Source of the DNA: Theobroma cacao
Lineage: Eukaryota; Streptophyta; Magnoliopsida; Malvales; Malvaceae
DNA length: 64,000 nucleotides
Direction of reading: 5' to 3'
Assembly (NCBI RefSeq): GCF_000208745.1
Contig: NC_030851.1
Location: forward strand, 301,443 to 365,442
Shown: piece after piece, positions 12,093-41,350 of the stretch
Position numbering within the stretch: the first letter of the stretch is position 1
Layout of the letters: the number at the start of each line of letters is the position of its first letter
Notes under the pieces: model-generated
Databases searched by the model: none
Told to the model about the DNA's origin: nothing
The model's input: the letters and a program-made list of their open reading frames with translations, nothing else
Position numbers and translations under genes: made by a program

Positions 12093-13857
12093 ATGGCATA
12101 CATGCATGGTTTGGAACTTGTGAAAGCAAGAAATTTGCAAGTTCAAGATGAATAAACAGACTCAATGAAAATATTGGTGTATGATCGATGTTACCAAAAA
12201 GCTAAGAAAATTTTCAAGTTGACTGATATTGTAGCCATATAATTTCATTATGGGGTTTGAGAGAGCACTGCATCTGCATTCCATGCTTTAATCTCAGTAA
12301 GTTTTGTGTTTGTCAGAGAGGGGCCGGAGAGATCTTCGTTATACATCTTGGATGTCCCGCAGTGAATGTCTCTGTTCACACAGGCCTGACAAATAAGCCA
12401 CGCGATATTTAATCAGTTTCTCAGGCAAGCAGCAGCACAGCATGTGGTTTCCTTTCTTTCCCTCTTTTTCCTTTTTCTCTATATTAGTACAAAAATTCTC
12501 AGTATTTCTCTGGCCCTGCAAGTCTAAGCTACCATGTGAAAATGTGATCCCTCTCTCAGGCAGTAGGACCCCCTCGTCCCTTGCAGTCACAGGCGACTCA
12601 ATCAATCAACCTGTCCAAGTTTTCAACCCCTTTGAGTTTTGACTTGCGCCTTTGTGCCTGTCCTCCTCCCACTTGCCGCCTGACCAGACACCTACCTACT
12701 CCACAAAAATGGGTTATCTGGATCCAATTATCCACCCATTATAAGTACCTGTATTCTATAAATTCAATTAGCCTTTCCTTCACAGAAGCATAAATAATTA
12801 AACAGATCACCTGTAATTTATAGAAAAAGAGGAAAGAGGGAGAGAGATAGTATAAAGTAGGTCCACATGAAAAAATATAATATATGGACTGTCAATTTCA
12901 AGTCATCTCATATGATTTTGAGTCAAATTATGATTCCTGAGGTCTGACGTTTTAATAATACTATTTCTGTACTGCCTCAGCATGTTTTTACCACCATGGC
13001 CACTGCCTTCAATCATTCTTTCCACTCCTTGCCGATCATGTCCCTGCTCTCACACTGAAATTCCAGGCTCACTCCACTTCTTTACCTTGAATCTTGTTTA
13101 AACTACCTCACCTAGGCTGGCCAGGTAACTAATTAAGCTGTAGTCGTCCAAGCCAAGGATTTTGACATGGAAATCCTTCATGAACATGCATGTCCAGGAA
13201 GGATTTGGGATTCAAAGAGATTTCCTTCGAAGCTGGGCTAAGAAAGATAGCAATTCACTGTAAAAAGGAGGGAATTGTATCAAACTTTTACTTTATGCGG
13301 TCTAGACTGAGTGAAACCCAGAATCATTTCATCTTTGCGGAGTGAATTGCTTGCATATAAACATTCCTACTCCTACATAAAAAGTCGACATTTGAAAAGC
13401 AATAGACTCTTATAACCCTGAATTGAAATGCCCCCCATGTGCTCTTTGACGTTTTAGGCACTACAAGACAGTGGTAATACGAAAGAAAATACAAAAATAT
13501 ACACCAAATATACGTTATTTATTACAAATTCATCCATACGGTGTGGTAGAAAACGATATCGACACATTTAGTACCAGGAATGTTGGTTACATAATTTTTA
13601 CATGGAAGTGGGTAAGTAATATACATGATTGACAACAGTACGCAACAGTTCATGAACTGATTCCTTACTATATCTGAGTTCCCAGATAGAAAATTTCAAG
13701 GACAAACCGATCGAGACGATATGTGAAGAGACATGCTACTTGTACAGGCATTGAGCACTTTCTTTCGAGTTGAAATATAAGTAAAGTAAAGCTAGCTAAG
13801 CTTCAACTCAAAAAGTTAACCATCTTCTCTTGTAACGCTCTTTTAACTCGTTGCGGT

Positions 13858-13997
13858 CACGTGGGTGATGAAATATTTGGCTTTGCATGAAAATCTACGT
13901 TAAAAAATAGGTCTTTGAATAACAGAAACCACACCAAGGTCCACTTTCACTCTCTCCCTAGGAGCGTGATTGCACTTCCTCGCTTCTCTCTATATAT
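13858..13997 (+). promoter_or_regulatory. G-box and TATA box of the 14.15-kb gene
   Basis: A CACGTG G-box lies at 13,858-13,863 and a TATATAT box at 13,991-13,997. The TATA box predicts a cap site near 14,020 and a leader of about 130 nt before the ATG at 14,151. Spacing supports a real promoter; factor binding is inferred. Confidence 0.55.
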
Positions 13998-14150
13998 GTT
14001 CCAGGAAACCTCATCACCCAAATCTGGCTGATCCCCCTCACGGTCTCACCCTCACCTAGTCTTGTTCGTTTCAGTTTCACCACTGTCACAAATCCACTTA
14101 ATACCCCTCCTTGTCCTAGCTAGACGGAGAAGTCGAGGAAGAGAAAAACG

Positions 14151-14597
14151 ATGGCACAAATGTGGCTTCTTTGGTGGCCAAAAAACACCTGCACCACCAC
14201 CAAAAGCGGCGGCGATACAGGTGCAGCCGGGAGCACCGCGACCACAAGGGCCACGACGGGTCGAACGTCCTCATTGGGCAAAAATGGGACGACAAGAAGT
14301 TGTTGCAACTGTAGGTGTCTAGCAAGGTTCATGAGGAAGGTGAAGAAACAGAGCAAGGAGATGGTGCGCTCCGCAGGAGCAAGTAGGCAAAGTTCATTCC
14401 AGTGCCGGTATGATCCATTGAGCTATTCTCTCAACTTTGATAGAAGCGGGTGCGGGAGCTCAGTAGATGATGAAGACTACTATCAATTCTATGCATTCTC
14501 TTCAAGGTTTGTGGCCAATCCAAGATCTAGAAGACCTTGCTCAACCCACACGCTGCCTGCTGCTTCTCAACATAGTCCCTCTACCATTACTTCTTAG
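14151..14597 (+). CDS. Small plant protein with YDPLSYSLNFD motif, function unknown
   Basis: Intronless 148-aa frame downstream of a well-placed TATA box. Residues 1-50 are Thr/Gly/Ser-rich. A Cys-rich basic segment follows (SCCNCRCLARFMRKVKKQ, ~50-67), then FQCRYDPLSYSLNFDRSG (~82-99), an acidic patch (DDEDYY) and FSSRF (~116). I recall small uncharacterised plant proteins with a similar YDPxSYxLNFD...FSSRF arrangement, annotated only as hypothetical, but cannot name a function. No signal peptide or membrane segment is evident. Another frame (14,062-14,322) overlaps the start but lacks any motif, so I chose this one. Confidence 0.75.
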   Translation: MAQMWLLWWPKNTCTTTKSGGDTGAAGSTATTRATTGRTSSLGKNGTTRSCCNCRCLARFMRKVKKQSKEMVRSAGASRQSSFQCRYDPLSYSLNFDRSGCGSSVDDEDYYQFYAFSSRFVANPRSRRPCSTHTLPAASQHSPSTITS

Positions 14598-15413
14598 TTT
14601 TCTTCCCTGCTTTCCATTGTGATTATCATTTTATTTTTTATCAAACAAAGACTACATATCATGTATACGTTTATGGAGGAATGAGGAATGAAATCTTTAG
14701 TTTAAACCCAAAACCGGAAAACAATGGAGTTTCTCGTTGCCTCCCCTTGATTTTGCTGAACTTTGATGATAGACAAGGGAGCTTGTTTTAATGGAATAGA
14801 TGATCTAAACAACTCATAATGTTTACTATTAAAAAGAAATCAGATCATGGAGTTGTTCTGTTTTGCTGAATTGGTTCCAACACAAAGCTAGTAAAGATTC
14901 CATTTCATTACAGATGATAACATCACGAGAGAAAAAGAGAAAAGAAATGGCCGCAGGCATCCATGTGCAGGGGGGCAGCTACCATCTCCAAGTGAATTAC
15001 TTAAGAATGCTGAATCTGTAATTAATTTATTATGGGAGACAAATACCCATAATTGACGGTCAGCTTGTTCTATATAGTTAACATTGCATTAAACAACCAA
15101 TCCAGAATTTGAATCTGATTAGTTTAATCCCACAAGTTATCGATTCCATAACAGTATGTTTTCCTTGCTTTACAAGCCTACCTGCGCTCGAGTCACTTCA
15201 CTTCTTTTTAGTCCATGGTTGTGCTGCAATACCATATTGTCACAGTGAAAGCATGGATGGTCAGTCATGCACAACAACATACTACCAATATAATACTAAA
15301 CCAGACTGATTCCGAGGCATAACTCAAGAAAGAAGCTACCCCACAAGATGCAATTGAAATATTTATTACATACAAGAGATGGGGTCAATCCAACCTGACC
15401 TACGATTGGCAAA

Positions 15414-15416
<3 letters not shown>

Positions 15417-15452
<36 letters not shown>

Positions 15453-15512
15453 TATTTATTTATTTATTATAAAACCANAAACCAGTATATTTATTTATTT
15501 ATTTATTTATAT
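15417..15512. repeat. Low-complexity (AT)n / (TTTA)n block with an undetermined base
   Basis: An (AT)n run at 15,417-15,448 is followed by TTTA repeats, then an ambiguous n at 15,478, then a second TTTA tract to 15,512. The n marks a consensus uncertainty in simple sequence. Confidence 0.95.
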
Positions 15513-15739
15513 TATAACCCAACCACACACACACACAAAAGAAAAGCAATTTGTAACCAAACCTAGGAAAAGGGGTTTATCTGAAAAGGGTATCTATAAA
15601 CATCTGGCAATTTCAAATCAACCTGCAGCAGCACATACTTGGAGAAAGTATCTTTTGCTCAGAAAACTGGTAATACATGGGGCATTTTTTGCACAAGTTT
15701 TCATTCTGCCGCTGCAGCAAAATTCACTAAATCATGTGT

Positions 15740-15767
<28 letters not shown>
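15740..15767. repeat. (TA)n microsatellite
   Basis: Fourteen TA dinucleotides. Confidence 0.95.
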
Positions 15768-15771
<4 letters not shown>

Positions 15772-16229
15772 TATCCACGATCCATGCTACATTAATAATG
15801 CCAAGGTATAAACTAGCTAGAGTGATCATCACATTCAGGAGAATGAATTTTACAGTTATGAAACAAAAAATGGCACAGCTCGGTTGTTGGAGAGAGTAAA
15901 TGCGGCAGAAGCTTACTGCGACATGAAAGAAACTTTTCTCCAAATTCCATGACCTGGTTAGGTCAGCTGATATGAACCTCATTATGCAGATGAAAATTTC
16001 ATTGTCTGCTCCGCAAATAATAGCAAGCTCTCAAACTGGAGGCAAGATGACAAAAGAAGCAATTGCAAGCATGCAACACTATATATTTCATTTCCTCTTA
16101 CAGAAACTTTACACTAGAGATGTCCTAAGTGATCCTATATACTCTAGTTAATCACTCACTGCATCACGCCTACAAAAATTCGAGCACATCAAAGAATAAT
16201 TATTTTCACTGTTTACTCCTGTATAACAG

Positions 16230-28482
<12,253 letters not shown>

Positions 28483-30100
28483 CTTTATTAATTCTAGGTC
28501 TTACATCGTGGCTATGAACAACATAAAGCATGTCATGAGTCACTGCCAGAGCAATGAAGCTTCAAACCCGCAATCTTAGGCGATGAGAAGCCTCGAAGTA
28601 CAATTCCTACACATTCAGCAACATTAAATGTTTTTAGAAAGAAAAGCAACTATCAGCAACAATGGCATTAGCCAAAGAACAGTAAAGCACACACATAAAC
28701 ACATTGAAAGCATTTTCGACAAGAACACAAAGCTTTGCTTACTTAAAGCTGTTGGCATCAACATTATTAAGTCAAAGAGAAAAAGGGACAGAGTGCTTTC
28801 CAAAGTAAAAGAGGGAAGAAAATCATATTGAACTTAACAAAACATTAACACATGAGATCGGACTTCACTGATTCTCATTTCAAAACGGGGTGTCAATAGC
28901 AATTCTGATTAGCAACCAGCTTCAGGTTGCTGCTAATCAACTAGTCAACATCTAAGTTCACATTATTCTCAGTGTTCACATTTGGTTTCTAAAAAGTCAA
29001 ACTTGGTGTGCCAAGATCAACAAGTTAATTAAACTAAGAGTCATTATCTATCCATGTCCATGCCAAAGCAAACCATTAAGGTTTTGCTCAAAATTGAACA
29101 CAATAGTCAATCCACAGTCGAACTCCATATTCTACACAAAGCAGAAGCAGCAACGGATTTCATGATAAGATAGGAGTAGCATCAAAGCAGGTTTAATCCA
29201 GACATTAACCATGGGATGAAAATTAAAGAAAATGAAAGTAGGAAAACAGCATTGACAATGGTTTGACACATTTCTAAACTCCCAATTCAATCAGCAACAG
29301 GGACCAAATGCAAGGCTAAATCCCAGCAGTATATTAGAATAGCTTTGGAAAATACAGCAACTAAGAGATATTATCTAGTCTAGCAATAAGATGACATGTA
29401 AACCAAACAATTGATCATCAAATACTATGGAAATTAACACAAAAACAACCAAAACTGAATAATCAGTTTCCAAAACTCAACCCATGCATAACACATTCAC
29501 CTCACATTGAACTCCAAAACCCCGTTTCAACAAAACTCACCTTCATCGACAAACTCATTCACAAAAACCCAATTCCCAAATCACTCCAAAAACCTCCAAA
29601 TTCCAATCAAACTATGAACACAAACATTCCAACATCAACCAGCACAGCACATTCCACAAAACATCAGAATAGACAAAATAGACAGCTCAAAGTACCTAAA
29701 TTAGAAAGACCTTAGCAAAAAAAAGGAAATAAACAGTACCCAGATAGGAAAAGAAGCTTACCAATCTTCCTTGTGGATCAAAGAATCAAACTCAAGTGGA
29801 ATAATATCAAGACTAACAGATTGACAGATGTAGTGAATATAGAGAGATATAGTACGAGAGAGAGGGGAGGGGGGGTTAGGGTATAGAAAGCAAAGAAAAG
29901 CGAGAGGAGAGAGAGATACGAGAAAGAGAGAGAGACAGAGAAGACACAAGAAAAATCAATAAATATAGAGAGAGAGAATTGAAAAAAAAACACCCAAAAA
30001 AATTAAAAACTAAAATAAGAGATTTATAGATATAGAGAGTGTTTATAGAGAGAGAAAGGCTGAGGTCTTGTAGAGAGAGAAAGAGAGCATACGATACGGA
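28483..30100 (-). other. CHR4 leader, probable 5'-UTR intron and promoter
   Basis: A good minus-strand donor (AAGATTG/GTAAGC) at 29,759 suggests a long 5'-UTR intron ending somewhere above 28,510; the acceptor is uncertain. A start-stop upstream ORF (ATGTAA on the minus strand, 28,501-28,506) lies 18 nt before the CHR4 ATG. Nothing else coding is seen in this 1.6 kb. Confidence 0.55.
29835..30092. repeat. GA-rich tracts in the CHR4 leader/promoter
   Basis: Several interrupted (GA)n runs lie at ~29,840-29,945, ~29,964 and ~30,035-30,090, with a (CT)n run at ~30,180-30,200 further upstream. Read on the CHR4 strand the main block is CT-rich. Such sequence is common near plant transcription starts and can bind BASIC PENTACYSTEINE proteins; binding here is inference. 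Confidence 0.7.
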
Positions 30101-32226
30101 TTCGCCGGGGTCATAGGGACGGGGTTACCACTCTGACATGGCAGCGCATGAGAGAGAGAAAGGGAAAGCTAGCTCTCCCCTCTCTCTCTCTCTCTCTCTT
30201 CTTTCCTTCCATCTCTCTCCTACCTAACCACTGATGCCATGCCACGTGGCCTTACCAGACGCCACCTCCCATATTGCTTCTCTTTTCTTTTTTCTATTTT
30301 TATTTTCCTTTCTCTTCTCCCCAAGCCAAGGAGAAACTCGCTTTCCCTTTCTCTCTCTGTCTCTCCTCATAATCGCCTCCCTCCATTGCCTTTGCTTGCT
30401 TGGATGCATGCCTTGATGGAACCCTCTTATTCTTTCTTTAATCCCCTTTTCCTCGCAGCCTTTTTCACTTTTCTTTCGTTCTTGCTTCTTTGTGATCATC
30501 TTGTTTCGTATTTCTCGCCATAATTACTTCTTAGTTTAACTTCTCATTGCATAATTAATCCATGTTTTCCCATCAATCACATCTTTTAAATTGTATTAAC
30601 AGTTAACTGTAAAACTTATTTTATATTTTTTCCACAATTACTTTTAGTTTCATTTTAAGTCGCACAATTCCGAATGAATATAATAAATATTTGTTACTTA
30701 TAATCAATTTATGATTCCACGGTACCATAAGTGACATAAAAAAACCGAAAATTACCAGATAAAATACACTATCTATGTTTCAAATTTTGTACTATTAATG
30801 GAGGAAATTTGGCATGAGAGATCTTTCCTAATTTAGTGGCTTAGCTACATAAGCATAATTCAATGATTTGCCTGTATTCTATGTTGTATTATCACTTGCC
30901 AAATAAATAGAAGAACGTGCAAGGAAAGCAACCAAGGTTACTAAATTTGTGACCCTATCTCAAACTCTTTCTTCAAATAGCAATGTCATCATTCCTTCTT
31001 TCCCAGGTTTTGAACTAGAGAATGGCTTCTTTCTGCTGAAGTTTGGATGAAGAGTTCAGGATTGCCACATGCATATGATAAGATAATCGATCAAAAGCCC
31101 TCCTAAACTTCCTCCGACATGCTTTCTGTTCGCATAATCCTAAACCCGAAACCTTAAAACCATAGTTTGATTGCAAGTTTGTTTTCTCATCCTGGTTCCA
31201 TGAACATCATCTCTCTTCTGCTATGTAAAATGGATGGTGCCAATGAGATGCGATTGCACAGGCAAATGGTGGTAGAGAGCAAAATGGAGCAAGGTGACAA
31301 ACACAAGACTTCCCCTGCATCTATATAATTAGCAGCTTGATGGGAAAAAAGAAGCATTTGGGTATCCGAAAACAGTTGCTCCCATCTCAATCATTGACGT
31401 TGCCTGTTCAAACATCATGTTGAACACACCATTAACAGTAGACCATCTCGAGGAACATGAATGAAAGGGCTTGTCGTCTGATGTAGGGAAGCAATTGATT
31501 TTGCATGGATGATGTAACAATGGATTGCAACTGGCTATGGCTATTGAGGTCACAGACGATGTAAAATGGTCGAAAGCGATGTTGTACTATCGTGATGCTT
31601 TTAACTCTCAATAATTATATATTTTTTTAACAATTTCGTTTATGGAAATTATATAAACTGATAAGATACAAAATATTATGATAGTAAATTATGATTTGTT
31701 TCTATTGTTAAAAATTATACAAAAATAATTATCCTAGTTGCATTACCAGATTGCAATGCCATCGACCATGAAGCTCGATCCCATCAAATAGTAAACTCAT
31801 TTTGAATAATTACAAATAAAAGATATTGATAAAAAAGTTTTAATTTGATTTGACCTAAGTTAAATAATTTTTTTATCTTTAATGTAAAAAATACGATATT
31901 ACAAAATTATTAGTAAAAAAATTTACAGATCAAATTACCTACTAAGTCTACAAGTCTAATCAAACTAGCTACAATTAAATATAATCTTTTAAATCGGAGT
32001 TCTCGGCTCAACTTGATTTGAAAATTTTTTATTAAAAATATTAAAATATAAATATTTTTTTAATAATTAGAATAATAAAGCCTAATTAATCAAAATTTAC
32101 GCTCAAACCTAATTAGTAGAACTAGCTAGAAGAGAGTCTCCCTAACAAGCGTGGTAAACCTTAGCCCACTGGATTTCCAAGGGAGGAACGCAGGCCCACT
32201 GGAATTAGGCCATAAAGCTCGAAAGC
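30093..32226. other. Intergenic region between divergent CHR4 and RAF24
   Basis: Contains a CACGTG G-box at 30,243-30,248 on the CHR4 side and AT-rich sequence from about 31,600. Short frames at 31,187-31,553 on the minus strand look like no family I know. No gene is supported. Confidence 0.5.
31611..31732. repeat. AT-rich imperfect inverted repeat
   Basis: The left end (ataattatatattttttt then aacaat) resembles the reverse complement of the right end (attgttaaaaattatac then aaaaataattat). The sequence is so AT-rich that chance pairing is possible; it may be a decayed foldback element. Confidence 0.35.
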
Positions 32227-32244
32227 CACGTGCCTTAACACGTG
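32227..32244 (+). promoter_or_regulatory. Paired G-boxes upstream of RAF24
   Basis: Two CACGTG motifs at 32,227-32,232 and 32,239-32,244 are separated by 6 bp, about 400 bp upstream of the likely cap site. G-box/ABRE cores are bound by bZIP and bHLH factors. An ABA or light response is plausible but not shown. Confidence 0.5.
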
Positions 32245-32639
32245 ATGTCCACTTCACGTCCAAATGTCCATCCTCAGTCTCACCAACCCACAAACGTCTC
32301 CTCAAGCGCGGGACCCACACGCACCTGAGACCTTGCTGAACACCGTTCAATGACTGTACCGTGATTCATACGCGCTGACATCACGCGTCGCGAGAGAGCA
32401 ACCCCCTCAAGAAAATGTCGAAAATACCGACGTTTTAAGGGAGAATAAATCATGATTACGGTGTCCGAAAAGGGAGAAAATTTAAGAGATCTAGAGAGAA
32501 AAAATAGAAAAGAAATCATTATTTTATTTAAAAAATAATATACATAAATAAAATAAAAAAAAGGAAATTGTAGGGAGAGAGAAAGGGAGACGGCTTCTCT
32601 CTATTTTGGACTGAAAATGAGAAATTTGTAGAGAGAGAA

Positions 32640-33891
32640 AGTCAATAATCTTTTGCTTTGCTGCTCACTGCTCTGTTCTTCTTTTTCCTTTTAGGTAATA
32701 TATTTCCGTCGCTCTTTCTTTTAATTAATTACTTGTGTTGGGTTAAGTAATGATTGTAACCCTTAAATCTGTTTATGGGCTTCGTTCTGATTCAATTTTA
32801 AATCTCAATTTTCTTATATTTATAGTGAATTTTGGGCTTATTTATATAGTGTTATTTTTTTCGTGGGTTTGATCAGTGGTTTTGGAGTGATTAGAATCGA
32901 TTTTGAGCTTGATTTTTATATTATTATTACATATTTTTATTTATTATTTTTATTGGGATGATTTAGTATTCAGATTGATTTTGTCTTCGTTTGAGATCAC
33001 GCTTTGTGCGATTGATTTAAACTCTTTTCGGGTATGTTCGGTGTGCACCATTGCCTTTGCATGTTTGTATTGGAGCGTTATTTGGAATTCATGTTTAGGG
33101 TTTTAGATTTGCACTGTATGTAGTGCTTTGTATATTCACTTCTTTGTTTACCTTTGGCCCAACAGAAGGAAAAGCCCCAAATGTATATATTCTATGACAT
33201 GTATATTACAGCTTCAAATCTGTTTTCTAGTTGCATTAATGCTTTACTGAAATGGGTTAAAACTTAAAAGAAGAGAGAAGAAAAAGGAAAAAGAAAGGCT
33301 ATGAATTTCTCTTATTAGGTTGTAGCTTGAACTATGGAGTTTATGCTAAAGGTACGCATGATTTGGATAGCAGAATCACTCTCTCCCCAAAAATGAGCTT
33401 CATATTGTTTTATCTTCACAAATATTGCTGCTGTTTCTAGGTGGTGGATTTGCGCTTAATTTCATTTATGTATATGATTATAAGAATGCATTGGTTGATA
33501 GATCATTGCTTGTGAGGTTATTGTGTTTTAAGTAGATTGATTTCGCAGTTTCTTTCTTTTCATGGACATATTTAGCTGGTATTTTTTGCTGTAGTCAGTG
33601 TCATTATCAATAATTTTGTCTCTTTTAATGGCAAAGGGATAGCTATACATTCTGTATAAAATGGTGGAAGTTATGTTTTATTGGAGGATGTTGTCAATTT
33701 TCTCAAAGACCTTTATGTGAATAACTAATTTTTGTTAATGGTGAATGCCCATTCGATTTTTCAGGTTCAGGTTAAGGTCTTTGGAAAGCAAACTTTGCTG
33801 TTGGCTATGGCAGAATGCATGTGCTGATACTACACTGGTGTGATAATCATGGCATATTGCCTTGGTTTATTTTCCTGGAAAATTTAGCTAA
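32640..33891 (+). other. RAF24 leader with 5'-UTR intron and upstream ORFs
   Basis: A donor at 32,695 (TTTTAG/GTAATA) and an acceptor at 33,764 (TTTTTCAG/G) define a likely 1.07-kb leader intron. The following leader exon carries upstream ATGs at 33,807, 33,815 and 33,849. The ATG at 33,815 opens a 30-codon frame that ends at 33,907, overlapping the main start. Confidence 0.6.
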
Positions 33892-39735
<5,844 letters not shown>

Positions 39736-40342
39736 TGGCTCTCAGTGATTCCCTTATTTTGATGCCCTCATCGACGAAATATGATAGTGTATTTTCTTTT
39801 TTACTCCATAAACGTTGTGTAGTATATGAGTAAGGGAGGAGGAGCTCCCATTGAGAGGGTGAGATATGATTTGTGTTTCGTAAGACAAAAAAAAATTTGT
39901 TTATATGTAAAGTTATTATTTGTGTCAATAATAAATACGAACTCTGTTTTGGTGCTTGTGACTAAAGTTAATACAAAGTGCTTTTGGTTTCTCAGTCCTC
40001 AGTGTGCCACCCGCCCCCCAAACTTGAAAGTGATTAAAAGAATTCTCTCTGCATATCTTTCTAAAAGGAGATGCATAAAATTAACTTCTCTTCTCTTACA
40101 AAACTTGGAACCTTATCTCACCGTTACAATTGCATTACCAAGTATGTGTATTATAGATCTTGTATCAATGAGAGGTAGGGTGGACTTTATATTTGTAAAT
40201 GAAGGTTTTTTTTTTATTTAATAAATATGATTTTTAAGTTGCAAATGTGAGTCCCCGAAGTTGATCTTTCCAATCTGAAGATGTATCTATCAGTTTCTAG
40301 CTCATTGCACACAAAGTCTAATGTCGGGGACCTTCGTCAGTC
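39736..40342. other. RAF24 downstream region
   Basis: Probable RAF24 3' UTR followed by spacer up to the KUP pseudogene. No independent coding signal was seen. Confidence 0.5.
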
Positions 40343-41350
40343 ATGGTAGCGTTTAACTTCTACCGTAATGCCAAGCAGACATGACGATGAGAAATGCTGC
40401 CGCAATTGCAAGAGGGACCCAACCACCTTTGATTGATCTCGAACCGCACAGAGAAAAGTAGGCGCCCTTCCCTAAGGGGACAAGGATCCCGTGCCTGCGT
40501 CATAAGGAATGTGGTTACCAGCATGACCATCACTATTGCTGTGCCTGTTGTGACAAGGAAACATGTGTCGTTGACTTGAATGTGAAAAGACAGAAAACAG
40601 TGGACATTTAAATAATTACCAGATGCATTTCCAAATTTGGGTTCTCTTCTCTGAATCCAGCCGTCACAGCAATACAAAGAACCATTAGGACCCAGTTAAT
40701 ACCAGGAATGTATATCTGGCTTTGGAAAACCTGTCTGACGAGCACAACTTTGACTCATGGAAAACAGCTATATATGTCCAAGAGCCTGCTTGATGAAGGA
40801 AAACGTTGCACTCATGGTGATAAGCACGGGCCAACTTATGCTATCTGCAGAACAATGAATATCCAGCATTCATCAAACACACATTTCTCACGTAGAAAGA
40901 GAAGTTTGTTTTACCGTAATCAAGTTTGGATCAGTTTACCTTGGTCATGATCATTTGCTCCACAAACAGTTAAGACGTGCTTCAGGAGAGGGGTGAGTGC
41001 ATAATGAGTCACAGAGCTCCATATAAACTCTTTGTATCTTCAATTCCATCAGGAGATGAGTTGCAGAAAACATACAAAGGACGCCCAAATCTCCATAGAT
41101 TACTCCTAGGCTCTGAAATGCAAGCTGCAGAACCAAAGAAGTCAGAGATTTTTTCTGAAGGAATGACAAAAGTTCATATGCATGGGTGTGTTTCTGTGTA
41201 TTTCTGGTCTAAGGAACTGGAGAAAAGGAAATACATCACGATTCATACCTCTTCCTGATTGGCGCTAATCCTAGCAGCCTCCCTCATCAACAGGCTGATC
41301 AAGCTCTTCCGTGCCAGTTTACGTACCTTACTTAGCATGTCATTCATACC
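40343..41350 (-). pseudogene. Degenerate partial KUP/HAK/KT potassium transporter copy
   Basis: Remnants of four exons of the neighbouring KUP11-type gene lie in the same order and strand. 41,249-~41,320 resembles the first exon (ELDQPVDE) with its GTATG donor. 40,940-41,154 resembles the second ([14 protein letters not shown] ... ANDHDQG) with acceptor and donor kept. 40,620-40,844 resembles the exon starting DSIYWPV, with an internal deletion. ~40,343-40,544 resembles the start of the last exon ([16 protein letters not shown], then [13 protein letters not shown] after a deletion and frame change). Exons 3-6 of the parent are absent. Frameshifts and stops interrupt the frames. Retained splice sites and introns show origin by DNA duplication, not retroposition. 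It should make no transporter. Confidence 0.88.

Larger units (their letters stand above)
9850..13850. other. Intergenic region, about 4 kb
   Basis: AT-rich spacer between the divergent FRS2 (minus) and the small gene at 14.15 kb (plus). The stretch 10,070-10,330 repeats motifs like cgattaattcg, as old degenerate repeats in plant genomes often do. A foldback element (11,366-11,580) and a TG microsatellite (12,067-12,092) are listed separately. No protein family was recognised. Confidence 0.5.
14598..16229. other. Spacer between the 14.15-kb gene and CHR4 3' end
   Basis: Holds the plus-strand 3' UTR of the small gene and the minus-strand 3' UTR of CHR4, which converge here. Low-complexity tracts lie in the middle. 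No further gene is supported. Confidence 0.5.

Noticed and set aside
14062..14322. Alternative 86-aa frame overlapping the 14.15-kb gene
   Set aside because: It ends early and shows only translated low-complexity sequence, while the 14,151 frame carries recognisable motifs through to its stop.
31187..31553. Minus-strand short frames as a possible gene
   Set aside because: No family resemblance, no splice sites joining them in frame and no promoter pattern.
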